A stretch of 15,794 nucleotides of DNA from an uncultured Oscillospiraceae bacterium (GCA_900555805.1 USMJ01000005.1:1-15794); one strand, 5' to 3'. Shown: positions 1 through 6,727, counted from the stretch's first letter. Program-made: numbers and translations. The notes: generated from the sequence alone by a model not told the origin.

Positions 1-7
1 AAAGTTC

Positions 8-141
8 GTCCCTGCCGGGACAGCACGCTCCGCGTGCATTTCGCCGCCGCTTCGCGGCTTGCCCAACTTTTTGACGCAAAAAGTTGAGCAAAAACGCGCT
101 TCGCTTTTCTTTCAAAAGAAACTTTCAAAAGAAAAGCGAAG
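8..141. repeat. Cluster of five short hairpins (palindromic intergenic repeat block)
   Basis: Five inverted repeats follow one another with almost no space between them: 8-12/17-21 (GTCCC/GGGAC), 23-28/32-37 (GCACGC/GCGTGC), 46-50/54-58 (GCCGC/GCGGC), 64-73/77-86 (CAACTTTTTG/CAAAAAGTTG) and 98-112/128-142 at most (core CTTCGCTTTTCTT at 99-111 paired with 129-141). The first three have 3-4 base loops, the fourth a 3-base loop. No convincing gene overlaps them. The 60-codon rightward frame at 84-266 runs through the hairpins and into the end of proS and looks like chance. Such blocks resemble dispersed REP-like palindromes or compound terminators. Which of these applies cannot be decided from one copy. 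Confidence 0.6.
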
Positions 142-148
142 GCAAAAC

Positions 149-180
149 GAAGAACCGCATTCGCCCGAATGCGGTTCTTC
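149..180 (-). terminator. Probable terminator of proS
   Basis: A perfect 15-bp inverted repeat (GAAGAACCGCATTCG at 149-163, its complement at 166-180) lies 19 bases beyond the proS stop codon. Read leftward, the stem is followed by GTTTTG, a short and impure U-tract. Read rightward it is followed by TTGCATAT. It could work in both directions for proS and an unseen gene to the left, but the U-tract is weak. Confidence 0.65.
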
Positions 181-198
181 TTGCATATCGCTTCTATT

Positions 199-1650
199 TT
201 AATAGGCCTTGCCCCAGTAGACAAGCTTCTTGGCCGGACGTCCGCAGCAAACGCAGACATCGCTGAGTTTCTCTTGCTCAAACGGAATGCAGCGTGAGCC
301 AACACCGGTCAATTCCTTGACCTTGTCTTCGCATTTCTCTTCGCCGCACCACATCGCACGCACAAACCCATCGCCTTTTTCGGCAAGCACCTTGTTGATC
401 TCATCGATGCTCGTGCAGTTGTAGGTGTGCTTTTCGCGGTTCTCAAGCGCAATGGCATACATACCGTCACGCACTTCGACAAGCTTTTTCTGAATGCCGT
501 CAGCAAAGGCCTCTAATGCCTCATCAAGCGGCAGGAACGATTTTTCGCGGTTGTGACGCGTGACAACAACGCATTGCTTGTTTTCGATGTCCTTCGGACC
601 GATCTCCACACGTACCGGAACGCCCTTCATATCGTATTCCGCAAACTTCCAGCCCGGGCTGTTTTCGCTGTCGTCGACTTTGACTCTGAAGTCCTTTTCG
701 AGAGCCGCTTTAAGCTCGGCCGCTTTTTCAAGTACGCCGGGTTTATGCTGAGCGACGGGTATGATAACAGCTTGAATCGGGGCGACCGCCGGAGGAAGAA
801 CGAGACCGTTGTCGTCGCCGTGGGTCATGATGATAGCGCCGATAAGTCTTGTCGTGCTGCCCCATGAGGTCTGGAACGGATATTCGAGCTTGTTCTCTCT
901 TGACTGATACTGAATGCCGAAAGCTCTTGCGAAGCCGTCGCCGAAATAGTGGGAGGTCGCCGCCTGAAGCGCCTTGCCGTCATGCATAAGAGCTTCAATA
1001 GCGTATGTAGCCTCTGCGCCCGCGAACTTGTCGCTGTCTGTCTTTCTGCCTCTGACAACGGGCATAGCGAGACAGTCCTCGCAGAAGTCGGCGTAGACGT
1101 TGAGCATTCTCTCTGTCTCTTCGATAGCTTCCTTGGCTGTTTCGTGTATTGTGTGACCCTCCTGCCACAGGAACTCTCTTGTTCTCAGGAACGGTCTTGT
1201 CGTCTTTTCCCAGCGGACAACGCTGACCCACTGATTATAGAGTTTGGGGAGGTCTCTGTATGATTTGACTATATTAGCATAGTGTTCGCAGAACAAAGTT
1301 TCCGAAGTCGGGCGAACGCAAAGTCTGTCTTCGAGCTTCTCGTTGCCTCCGTGAGTGACCCATGCGACCTCGGGAGCGAAGCCCTCGACATGATCCTTTT
1401 CTTTCTGAAGCAGGCTTTCGGGAATGAACATCGGCATGCAGACATTTTCATGTCCCGTCGCTTTGAACATGCCGTCCATGATCTTCTGGATATTCTCCCA
1501 GATAGCGTAGCCGTAGGGTCTTATGACCATACAGCCCTTGACGCTTGTGTATTCGGCGAGTTCGGCTTTTTTAACTATATCGGTGTACCATTTGGCGAAG
1601 TCGACGTCCATCGAGGTGATGCTGTCGACCATTTTTTTCTGATCGGCCAT
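199..1650 (-). CDS. proS: Prolyl-tRNA synthetase, archaeal/eukaryotic-type (ProS type 3)
   Basis: The enzyme attaches proline to tRNA(Pro) in the cytoplasm using ATP. The 483-residue length and sequence match the compact class II ProRS that lacks the bacterial editing insertion. Class II motif 2 is visible at about 146-167 ([20 protein letters not shown]), preceded by the TSET signature at 115-118. [11 protein letters not shown] stretch leads into the anticodon-binding domain. The C-terminal extension has four cysteines at 435, 440, 466 and 469, fitting the zinc site of archaeal-type enzymes, and ends in WGKAY, with the terminal Tyr typical of this form. The ATG at 1650 is preceded by AAAGGCGG about 8 bases upstream. 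A near-consensus promoter places the transcript start about 30 bases upstream, so there is no room for a T-box leader. The gene is divergent from everything else large in the window. Confidence 0.96.
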   Translation of the reverse strand: MADQKKMVDSITSMDVDFAKWYTDIVKKAELAEYTSVKGCMVIRPYGYAIWENIQKIMDGMFKATGHENVCMPMFIPESLLQKEKDHVEGFAPEVAWVTHGGNEKLEDRLCVRPTSETLFCEHYANIVKSYRDLPKLYNQWVSVVRWEKTTRPFLRTREFLWQEGHTIHETAKEAIEETERMLNVYADFCEDCLAMPVVRGRKTDSDKFAGAEATYAIEALMHDGKALQAATSHYFGDGFARAFGIQYQSRENKLEYPFQTSWGSTTRLIGAIIMTHGDDNGLVLPPAVAPIQAVIIPVAQHKPGVLEKAAELKAALEKDFRVKVDDSENSPGWKFAEYDMKGVPVRVEIGPKDIENKQCVVVTRHNREKSFLPLDEALEAFADGIQKKLVEVRDGMYAIALENREKHTYNCTSIDEINKVLAEKGDGFVRAMWCGEEKCEDKVKELTGVGSRCIPFEQEKLSDVCVCCGRPAKKLVYWGKAY

Positions 1651-1685
1651 TTGATTTTCCGCCTTTCCTTTAATATAACTGAATA

Positions 1686-1714
1686 ATTATATACTATATT
1701 TAATAGCTTTTCAA
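1686..1714 (-). promoter_or_regulatory. Sigma-A-type promoter of proS
   Basis: On the minus strand, TTGAAA (1714-1709), 17 bases, then TATAAT (1691-1686). Spacing is ideal and the -10 is perfect. The predicted start is near 1679, giving a leader of about 30 bases that contains the proS ribosome binding site. Confidence 0.85.
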
Positions 1715-1762
1715 GAGTTTTCATTCGGAAAACGGAAGCCTGTCCTGTTTTTATTGTCAGAA

Positions 1763-1787
1763 ACGGCGTTCCGCCCGGGAACGCCGT
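1763..1787 (-). terminator. Hairpin, possible terminator of the small Cys/Gly peptide gene
   Basis: A 10-bp perfect stem (ACGGCGTTCC at 1763-1772, complement at 1778-1787) with a 5-base loop lies 21 bases past the stop of the leftward 49-residue ORF. The leftward tail is TTTCTG, so the U-tract is poor. It is also upstream of the proS promoter and would insulate proS from transcription entering from the right. Confidence 0.5.
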
Positions 1788-1808
1788 CCGTTCATGTTCT
1801 ACGTGTTA

Positions 1809-1958
1809 TCACATGCAACCGCAGCCGCACTGATTCTGTGTAGCCGTCTGATCGCCGCAACCGCAGCCGCCAAAGAAACCGCCGTTCTCACAGATAAGGA
1901 AGAGAATGAGAAGAACGATTATCCAAGTGCAGCCGTTACCGCCGAATAAATTACACAT
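1809..1958 (-). CDS. Small Cys/Gly-rich membrane peptide (49 aa), function unknown
   Basis: The frame begins MCNLFGGNGCTW, continues with a hydrophobic run (IIVLLILFLI, residues 13-22) that could span or anchor in the membrane, and ends in a Gly/Cys-rich tail with GGCGCG and CGCGCM. There are eight cysteines in 49 residues. Translation support is good: GGGAGG sits 8 bases before the ATG at 1958. The gene is isolated and lies leftward between proS and the mcsA region, with a hairpin just downstream. Small Gly/Cys-rich peptides with one hydrophobic helix are frequent in Clostridia and some small peptides of this general kind are sporulation-linked in Bacillus, but no named family is claimed. 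The cysteines could bind metal or form disulfides. That is inference. Confidence 0.7.
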   Translation of the reverse strand: MCNLFGGNGCTWIIVLLILFLICENGGFFGGCGCGDQTATQNQCGCGCM

Positions 1959-1990
1959 CAGCCTGACCTCCCTTCAACTGCTTTCATCAA

Positions 1991-2017
1991 CATACTATGC
2001 CGCCTGAAATTTTGTGT
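1991..2017 (-). promoter_or_regulatory. Possible sporulation-type (sigma-K-like) promoter for the small Cys/Gly peptide gene
   Basis: On the minus strand an AC dinucleotide (2017-2016) is followed after 16 bases by CATAGTATG (1999-1991). The sigma-K consensus is AC-N16-CATAnnnTA, so only the last base differs. A vegetative reading of the same place (GTCACA-17-TAGTAT) is poorer. Short motifs like this arise by chance, so this is a weak call. Confidence 0.25.
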
Positions 2018-2249
2018 GACTGTCTTGCGGTACGGGTGAATTTCTGCTTTCGGGATATTTTCTGCCCGGCGGAGAATAACATCTGATTTTTAATTTAAAA
2101 ATTAAAATTCGAACGAAAGAAAAATAAAACGCAGATAACCGTTTATCTAAACACAATATGAAAAACCCGACCGAATAACATATATCTTTGCGGCATAAAA
2201 TATATTTGCGTTATTTTGAACATTCATAGCGCAAATAACAAAAGGGGAT
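2018..2249. other. AT-rich intergenic stretch between the divergent small ORFs
   Basis: No gene is seen here. It contains an AT-only perfect palindrome (TTTTAATTT at 2088-2096, AAATTAAAA at 2099-2107) and an imperfectly spaced inverted repeat (ATTTGCG at 2204-2210, CGCAAAT at 2230-2236). No CtsR heptad pair (GGTCAAA) and no CIRCE element is visible. No convincing sigma-A promoter for the rightward ORF at 2250 was found. Confidence 0.5.
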
Positions 2250-2420
2250 ATGAAAGTTATGAAGATATATTCGTTTGACGGAAAGAAAAATAACATCGAC
2301 AACATCGACCTCGCTTCCTCACCGCTGTTTTTAGGCCAGAGGTTCAAACCTGCCGACAGCGCAAGCGACGGCGCGTACGACAAAAAAGAAGAAACAGAAG
2401 AAAAACAGATTGAAAAATAA
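2250..2420 (+). CDS. Small charged ORF upstream of mcsA (56 codons), function unknown
   Basis: The frame encodes MKVMKIYSFDGKKNN and so on, with a central stretch SSPLFLGQRFKP and a very charged Lys/Glu C-terminus (residues 44-56). There is no signal peptide or membrane helix. An AAAGGGG motif lies at 2241-2247. This is too close (2 bases) to the ATG at 2250 but acceptable (11 bases) for the in-frame ATG at 2259, which may be the true start. The ORF occupies the slot where ctsR often sits in Bacillus-type operons, but it shows no similarity to CtsR. Its last codons overlap the -35 of the mcsA promoter, so it is probably on a different transcript. It may be a real small protein or a chance ORF. 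Confidence 0.5.
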   Translation: MKVMKIYSFDGKKNNIDNIDLASSPLFLGQRFKPADSASDGAYDKKEETEEKQIEK

Positions 2421-2438
2421 GCGCTTCGGGTGTATAAT
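2410..2438 (+). promoter_or_regulatory. Sigma-A-type promoter of the mcsA-mcsB(-clpC) operon
   Basis: TTGAAA (2410-2415), 17 bases, TATAAT (2433-2438). The -35 lies inside the last codons of the preceding small ORF. The predicted start is near 2445, leaving a leader of about 65 bases before mcsA. No CtsR or HrcA operator is recognisable on or near it, so heat-shock control by those repressors is not supported. Confidence 0.85.
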
Positions 2439-2509
2439 ATAAGCATTGGATAAATCTTTTTTCCGAAAGCCGGCGTCTGTCGGCCTAAGGCGTGAAAGGA
2501 ATGAGAAAA

Positions 2510-3010
2510 ATGCTTTGTGAAAATTGCGGAAAAAGAGAAGCGACTACCCATATCAAACATGTTGAAAACGGAGAGGCGAGACAGCTTGACCTTTGCTCCG
2601 AATGCGCCGCGAGCCTCGGCTATGACGATATTTTCGGCGACTTCGGCTTTAATCTGAGCGAGCTTTTCACCAATTTCTTCGGCGACAATACCGCCCGTCT
2701 GCCCGACAAAACTGTCAGATGCGAGAAGTGCGGCTCATCGTTTAACGACATTGTCAAAACCGGTAAGGTCGGCTGCGCCGAATGCTACCGAACATTTTAT
2801 AATAAACTCCTGCCGTCGATAAGGCGTATTCACGGCAAGGCAAGTCACTCGGGCAAAACGCCCGCGAACCTCAAGGAGATAAAGAAGCCGACGAAAGAGG
2901 ACACCATCAAGCGGCTCTCCGACGAGATGCAAAGCGCCGTCGATGCTCAGGACTTCGAGCAGGCGGCAGTGCTGCGAGACAGGATCAAACAGCTGAAAGA
3001 GGGTGACTGA
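2510..3010 (+). CDS. mcsA: McsA-like protein, zinc-finger/UVR-motif activator of McsB
   Basis: In Firmicutes McsA binds and activates the arginine kinase McsB and links it to ClpC. This 166-residue protein has four CxxC pairs (C3/C6, C29/C32, C71/C74, C89/C92), consistent with two zinc ribbons. It then has a basic linker and a C-terminal UVR motif (about 132-164, including DAQDFEQAAVLRDRIKQLK), which also occurs in ClpC. I chose ATG 2510 because McsA proteins characteristically begin M-[IL]-C-x-x-C and AAAGGA lies 9 bases before it. An upstream in-frame GTG at 2492 would add six residues without a clear ribosome site. The stop codon is 2 bases from mcsB, so the two are co-transcribed and probably translationally coupled. 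Confidence 0.9.
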   Translation: MLCENCGKREATTHIKHVENGEARQLDLCSECAASLGYDDIFGDFGFNLSELFTNFFGDNTARLPDKTVRCEKCGSSFNDIVKTGKVGCAECYRTFYNKLLPSIRRIHGKASHSGKTPANLKEIKKPTKEDTIKRLSDEMQSAVDAQDFEQAAVLRDRIKQLKEGD

Positions 3011-3012
3011 AA

Positions 3013-4017
3013 ATGGAAAAATGGTATCAGAAAAGCGGCAACGATAACGACGTCGTTCTCAACACGAGGATAAGCCTTCTGAGAAATCTGGAGGAATATC
3101 CGTTTGTGTCGAGACTGACAAAATCGGAGAGAGAAAAACTCAACGGCGTTATAAAAGACATCGTTTTGAGCAATAATGTTTACGGTCTGAGCTATATCGA
3201 GATGGGAAGTCTCGGCCCTTATCAGGCGGTTTCGCTCGCCGAGAGAGGTCTGATAACCCCCGAATTCGCGTCGAACTCCGAGGGCAGGGCGCTTCTTTTA
3301 AGTGAAGATGAGTCGGTCGGCGTGATGCTCTGCGAGGAGGATCACATCCACATAAGAACCGTCTCGAGCGGTCTTGATTTTGATACGACGTACGCCCGGG
3401 CGAGCGATATAGATTCGCTTATCGACTCGAACGAACAGTATGCGTTTGACAGCAGGATAGGCTATCTCACTCAGAACCCCGCGAACTTGGGTACGGGTAT
3501 GAGAGCTTCCGTCACTTTGCATCTTCCGGCGCTTTCTATAACGGGAAGTATGCCGAGACTTGCTTCAACGGTGTCGAAGCTCGGGCTTATGCTGCGAAAC
3601 TGCTACACCAACGGAATAACACCCGTCGGTCAGATATACAGGCTGAGCAATCAGGTCACGCTCGGCATCAGCGAAAAAGCGGCTCTCGACAATCTCAAGT
3701 CAATAGCCTTACAGCTTGTCTCGCAGGAGAGACAGACGAGAGAACACGTCATAAAGGACGACAGATATATTGACAAGATACAGAGGTCATACGGAATACT
3801 TAAGACGGCGCACATGATGAGCTGCCGCGAGTTTATGGAGCTTGTTTCGTTCGTCCGTCTCGGCAGCGCAAGCGGAATACTTAAAACCGACCTTCAGGCG
3901 ATCGATGAGCTGATGATAGACATGCAGCCGGCGACGATCAACGCGGCTGAAAACAAGAATTTCACATCGAACGAAAGAGATGTTTTCAGAGCGGCTGAAA
4001 TAAAGAAAAAGATCTGA
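3013..4017 (+). CDS. mcsB: McsB-like protein arginine kinase with altered active-site motifs
   Basis: McsB family members transfer phosphate from ATP to arginine side chains, tagging proteins for ClpC-ClpP. The 334-residue protein aligns over the guanido-kinase core: NTRISLLRNL (17-26), CEEDHIHIR (107-115), LTQNPANLGTGMRASV (152-167), LRNCYTNG (194-201) and SNQVTLGISE (212-221). Its C-terminal SNERDVFRAAEIKKKI resembles the end of other McsB proteins. Against the usual motifs, recalled rather than searched, several positions differ: SRIRLARN has Ser21 for the second Arg, NEEDHIRI has Cys107 for Asn and His113 for Arg, TxCPTN has Asn155 for the reactive Cys, and the GEG loop reads TNG. Glu108, Glu109, Arg164 and Glu221 remain. 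It may be weakened, mechanistically shifted or a pseudokinase. The start has GAGGGTG 7 bases upstream, overlapping the end of mcsA. Confidence 0.88.
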   Translation: MEKWYQKSGNDNDVVLNTRISLLRNLEEYPFVSRLTKSEREKLNGVIKDIVLSNNVYGLSYIEMGSLGPYQAVSLAERGLITPEFASNSEGRALLLSEDESVGVMLCEEDHIHIRTVSSGLDFDTTYARASDIDSLIDSNEQYAFDSRIGYLTQNPANLGTGMRASVTLHLPALSITGSMPRLASTVSKLGLMLRNCYTNGITPVGQIYRLSNQVTLGISEKAALDNLKSIALQLVSQERQTREHVIKDDRYIDKIQRSYGILKTAHMMSCREFMELVSFVRLGSASGILKTDLQAIDELMIDMQPATINAAENKNFTSNERDVFRAAEIKKKI

Positions 4018-4041
4018 CGACTAACAAATCGGAACAATAAA

Positions 4042-4090
4042 GCAATCGAATATGTGTCATATGACACATATTTCGGTTGCTTTTCTTTTT
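4042..4090 (+). terminator. Strong intrinsic terminator/attenuator-like hairpin between mcsB and clpC
   Basis: Two 18-19 base arms (4042-4059 and 4062-4080) pair with one G-U and one bulged base. The centre 4051-4070 is a perfect 20-bp palindrome (TATGTGTCATATGACACATA). It is followed at once by TTTTCTTTTT (4081-4090), and the clpC ribosome binding site starts right after that. This is a textbook terminator form placed inside the operon, so clpC expression should depend on read-through or on a promoter not seen here. The symmetrical core could alternatively be a repressor operator. Confidence 0.75.
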
Positions 4091-4104
4091 GAAAGGAAAT
4101 GCTT

Positions 4105-6576
4105 ATGTATAAGTTCACGGGTTTCACCGAAAAGGCGAACAGAGCCTTAAACAGCGCGATAGAATCCGCCGAGGATCTCGGCCACACATATATAGGAAGC
4201 GAACATCTTCTCATGGGACTTCTCAAGGAGGACAGCGCTTCGGCGGCTTCGACACTCGTTTCAAAGAGGGTGACATCGGCGAGAGTGGAGGAGCTTATCA
4301 AAAGAACCGTCGGCGTCGGGATACCGACCGTGCTTTCGCCCGACGATTTCACCCCGAGATGCAAGCATATAATCGAATCCTCCATATCGCTCGCCAGAGA
4401 CGAGGGCGTGAACTTCGTCGGCTCGGAATATCTTCTTCTCGCTCTCGCCAAGGAGAACGACAGCTGCGGAAGCTATATTTTAAGCGAACTCGGCGTCTCA
4501 CAGCATGATCTCGTGAGCGACCTCACCGGCGGCAAGAACAAACAGCCGTACCTGTCAAAATCGGCTAAAAGACCGTCGCAGAAATCCGACACGCCCACGC
4601 TCGACCAATACGGTCAGGATCTGACGGCGCTGGCGAAAGATGGTGGAGTCGACCCTGTTATAGGCAGGGAAAATGAGATCGAAAGGGTCATACAGATCCT
4701 TTCGAGAAGAACGAAGAACAACCCGTGCCTGATAGGCGAACCGGGTGTCGGAAAGACGGCGATAGCCGAGGGGCTTGCGCTGAGAATTAGCGAAGACAAC
4801 GTACCCGATCTTCTCAAGGATAAAAGAATCGTTTCGGTCGACCTGACAGGCATGGTCGCGGGAACAAAATACAGAGGTGACTTCGAGGAGAGGATCAAGA
4901 CAGCGATATCCGAAGTCGTCAAAGCGAAAAACGTTATTCTGTTTATCGACGAGCTTCATACGCTTATCGGCGCAGGCTCGGCAGAGGGAGCGGTCGACGC
5001 AGCGAATATTCTCAAGCCGTCGCTCGCGAGAAGCGAACTCCAGGTCATCGGCGCGACAACGATAGAAGAATACCGCAGGCATATAGAAAAAGATTCCGCT
5101 CTCGAAAGAAGATTTCAGCCCGTCAAGGTCGGCGAACCGAGCGAAAAAGAGACGGTTGAAATTCTCAGGGGAATCAAGGATAAATACGAAGCTCATCATA
5201 AAGTCAGAATAACCGATGAATCCATTGCTGCCGCCGTCAGTCTGTCAAGCCGCTATATATCCGACAGATTTCTGCCCGACAAGGCGATTGACCTTATCGA
5301 CGAAGCGTGTTCAAAGGTGAGACTTAAAGCGTATACTCCGCCGAAAGAGATAAAGGAGACGGAAAGCCGCCTGAAAGAAATAAGCGAGGCGAAGTCGCTC
5401 TGCGTCGATTCGCAGGATTTCGAAAAGGCGGCGGCTTTGAGAGACAGGGAAAAGCGGCTGATGAAACAGCTCAACGAAATGAGAGGAAGATGGAAAGAAA
5501 CGGCGGAGAGATCGGAGGGCGAAATCACTCCGCATGAAATAGCTGAAATTGTCTCAAGCTGGACAGGTATACCCGTTGTTCAGATAACCAAGGAGGAGAG
5601 CGAGCGCCTGCTCGAGCTTGAAAGCGAGCTTCACCGCCGAGTCATCGGTCAGGATAAAGCGGTCTCCGCCGTCGCGAGAGCGGTAAGACGGGGCAGGAGC
5701 GGACTTAAAGATCCGAAAAGACCGATGGGATCGTTCATCTTTCTCGGACCGACGGGTGTCGGAAAAACCGAGCTTTGCAAGGCTCTCGGTCAGGCGGTCT
5801 TCGGTGACGAAAACGCGGTCATACGCTTCGACATGAGCGAGTTTATGGAAAAGCACAACACGTCAAAGCTCATCGGCTCGCCTCCGGGATATGTCGGATA
5901 CGACGAGGGCGGACAGCTGACCGAAAAAGTCAGAAGAAAACCCTACAGCGTGGTTCTGTTTGACGAAATAGAAAAAGCCCACCCCGACATTTTCAATATG
6001 CTGCTCCAAGTCCTCGACGACGGAATCCTGACCGATTCTCAGGGGCGGCGTGTCGATTTCAGAAACACGATAATCATCATGACCTCGAACATCGGCGCGA
6101 AGCTTATCGCCGGCGGCTCGGGCGTGGTCGGATTTTCGTCGGGCGAATCGGGCGCGCTCGGCGACTCGAAGATATACGACGAAGTTATGGGTGAACTCAA
6201 GCGCACCTTCCGACCCGAATTTCTGAACCGCATCGACGAGGTGATCGTCTTCAAAAAGCTGACGAAAGAAAACGTCCGCGAGATATGCCGAAAGCTTCTT
6301 TCCGAGCTGTCGCAGCGCCTGAAAAGTATGCACATCACGGTCGAATTCGACGACAGCGCGGTGAACGGGATAAGCGAAAAAGGCTTTGATGAGGTGTACG
6401 GGGCGAGACCTGTCAAGAGGGAAATTCAGTCTCGGATTGAAGATAAGCTCTCGGAGCTGATTCTTGACGGCAGTGTTTCGAAAGAACACAAATATCTTTG
6501 CTTTTTCGAAAACGGCGAGTTCTGTTTCAGGAAAATTTCCTCTCAGACAGAGCTTTCCGCCGAGAAGAAGATTTAG
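4105..6576 (+). CDS. clpC: ClpC, AAA+ unfoldase subunit of the ClpCP protease
   Basis: ClpC is a hexameric ATPase that unfolds substrates and feeds them to ClpP. The 823-residue protein shows the whole architecture. The N domain (1 to about 145) has two repeats with GSEH at 31-34 and GSEY at 106-109. D1 has Walker A GEPGVGKT at 211-218 and Walker B FIDE around D282/E283. A middle UVR segment (about 433-457, DSQDFEKAAALRDREK) marks ClpC rather than ClpB. D2 has Walker A GPTGVGKT from 548, Walker B LFDE at D620/E621, a VGF ClpP-docking loop at 675-677 and sensor-2 GARPVKR. Glu33 and Glu108 match the phospho-arginine-binding glutamates of Bacillus ClpC. I chose ATG 4105, since AAAGG is 8 bases upstream; the in-frame ATG at 4099 is too close to it. 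Confidence 0.97.
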   Translation: MYKFTGFTEKANRALNSAIESAEDLGHTYIGSEHLLMGLLKEDSASAASTLVSKRVTSARVEELIKRTVGVGIPTVLSPDDFTPRCKHIIESSISLARDEGVNFVGSEYLLLALAKENDSCGSYILSELGVSQHDLVSDLTGGKNKQPYLSKSAKRPSQKSDTPTLDQYGQDLTALAKDGGVDPVIGRENEIERVIQILSRRTKNNPCLIGEPGVGKTAIAEGLALRISEDNVPDLLKDKRIVSVDLTGMVAGTKYRGDFEERIKTAISEVVKAKNVILFIDELHTLIGAGSAEGAVDAANILKPSLARSELQVIGATTIEEYRRHIEKDSALERRFQPVKVGEPSEKETVEILRGIKDKYEAHHKVRITDESIAAAVSLSSRYISDRFLPDKAIDLIDEACSKVRLKAYTPPKEIKETESRLKEISEAKSLCVDSQDFEKAAALRDREKRLMKQLNEMRGRWKETAERSEGEITPHEIAEIVSSWTGIPVVQITKEESERLLELESELHRRVIGQDKAVSAVARAVRRGRSGLKDPKRPMGSFIFLGPTGVGKTELCKALGQAVFGDENAVIRFDMSEFMEKHNTSKLIGSPPGYVGYDEGGQLTEKVRRKPYSVVLFDEIEKAHPDIFNMLLQVLDDGILTDSQGRRVDFRNTIIIMTSNIGAKLIAGGSGVVGFSSGESGALGDSKIYDEVMGELKRTFRPEFLNRIDEVIVFKKLTKENVREICRKLLSELSQRLKSMHITVEFDDSAVNGISEKGFDEVYGARPVKREIQSRIEDKLSELILDGSVSKEHKYLCFFENGEFCFRKISSQTELSAEKKI

Positions 6577-6593
6577 GCGAGATCACTCTCGCC
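6576..6593 (+). terminator. Hairpin at the clpC stop codon, weak terminator candidate
   Basis: A 7-bp stem (GGCGAGA at 6576-6582, TCTCGCC at 6587-6593) starts at the last base of the clpC stop. The following sequence has no T-run for about 15 bases, so termination efficiency is doubtful. It separates clpC from the next promoter. Confidence 0.4.
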
Positions 6594-6628
6594 CGTACCG
6601 AAAATAAAAATTTTCACTTTCACGTAGC

Positions 6629-6657
6629 TTGAAATTTTTTTCGGATTTTGGTATACT
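6629..6657 (+). promoter_or_regulatory. Sigma-A-type promoter of the CarD-family gene
   Basis: TTGAAA (6629-6634), 17 bases, TATACT (6652-6657), with a T-rich spacer. The predicted start near 6664 leaves a leader of about 64 bases. This rules out the longer reading frame that would begin translation at 6629, inside the -35. Confidence 0.85.
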
Positions 6658-6727
6658 ATTATATATAATAAATGCGTTGACGGGTTTTCGGCTCGAATCG
6701 GACGCAGTTTTCAGGGAGGTTTTGACA

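Noticed and set aside
84..266. 60-codon rightward frame at the left end
   Set aside because: It runs through several hairpins and the proS terminator into the end of proS, and its start has no ribosome site.
1282..1686. 134-codon rightward frame opposite the proS start
   Set aside because: It is antisense to proS and ends in the proS promoter, with no independent signals.
1651..1690. T-box or other riboswitch in front of proS
   Set aside because: The predicted leader is only about 30 bases, too short for a T-box, and no such conserved sequence is seen.
2340..2352. AGGTTCAAACCT as a possible CtsR site
   Set aside because: It is a 5-bp inverted repeat inside a small ORF, not a tandem GGTCAAA pair, and it lies well upstream of the promoter.
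2147..2560. 137-codon leftward frame across the mcsA promoter region
   Set aside because: It covers the mcsA promoter and start in antisense, has no Shine-Dalgarno sequence, and gives a translation without recognisable motifs. The two rightward ORFs here have better support.
4555..5199. 214-codon leftward reading frame opposite clpC (and a similar 208-codon one at 5863-6489)
   Set aside because: Both mirror the conserved ATPase domains of clpC and have low-complexity, arginine/phenylalanine-rich translations without family motifs.
6629..6727. 33-residue N-terminal extension of the CarD-family protein
   Set aside because: It would start inside the -35 of the promoter. The ATG at 6728 has GGGAGG at proper spacing and the family's normal N-terminus.
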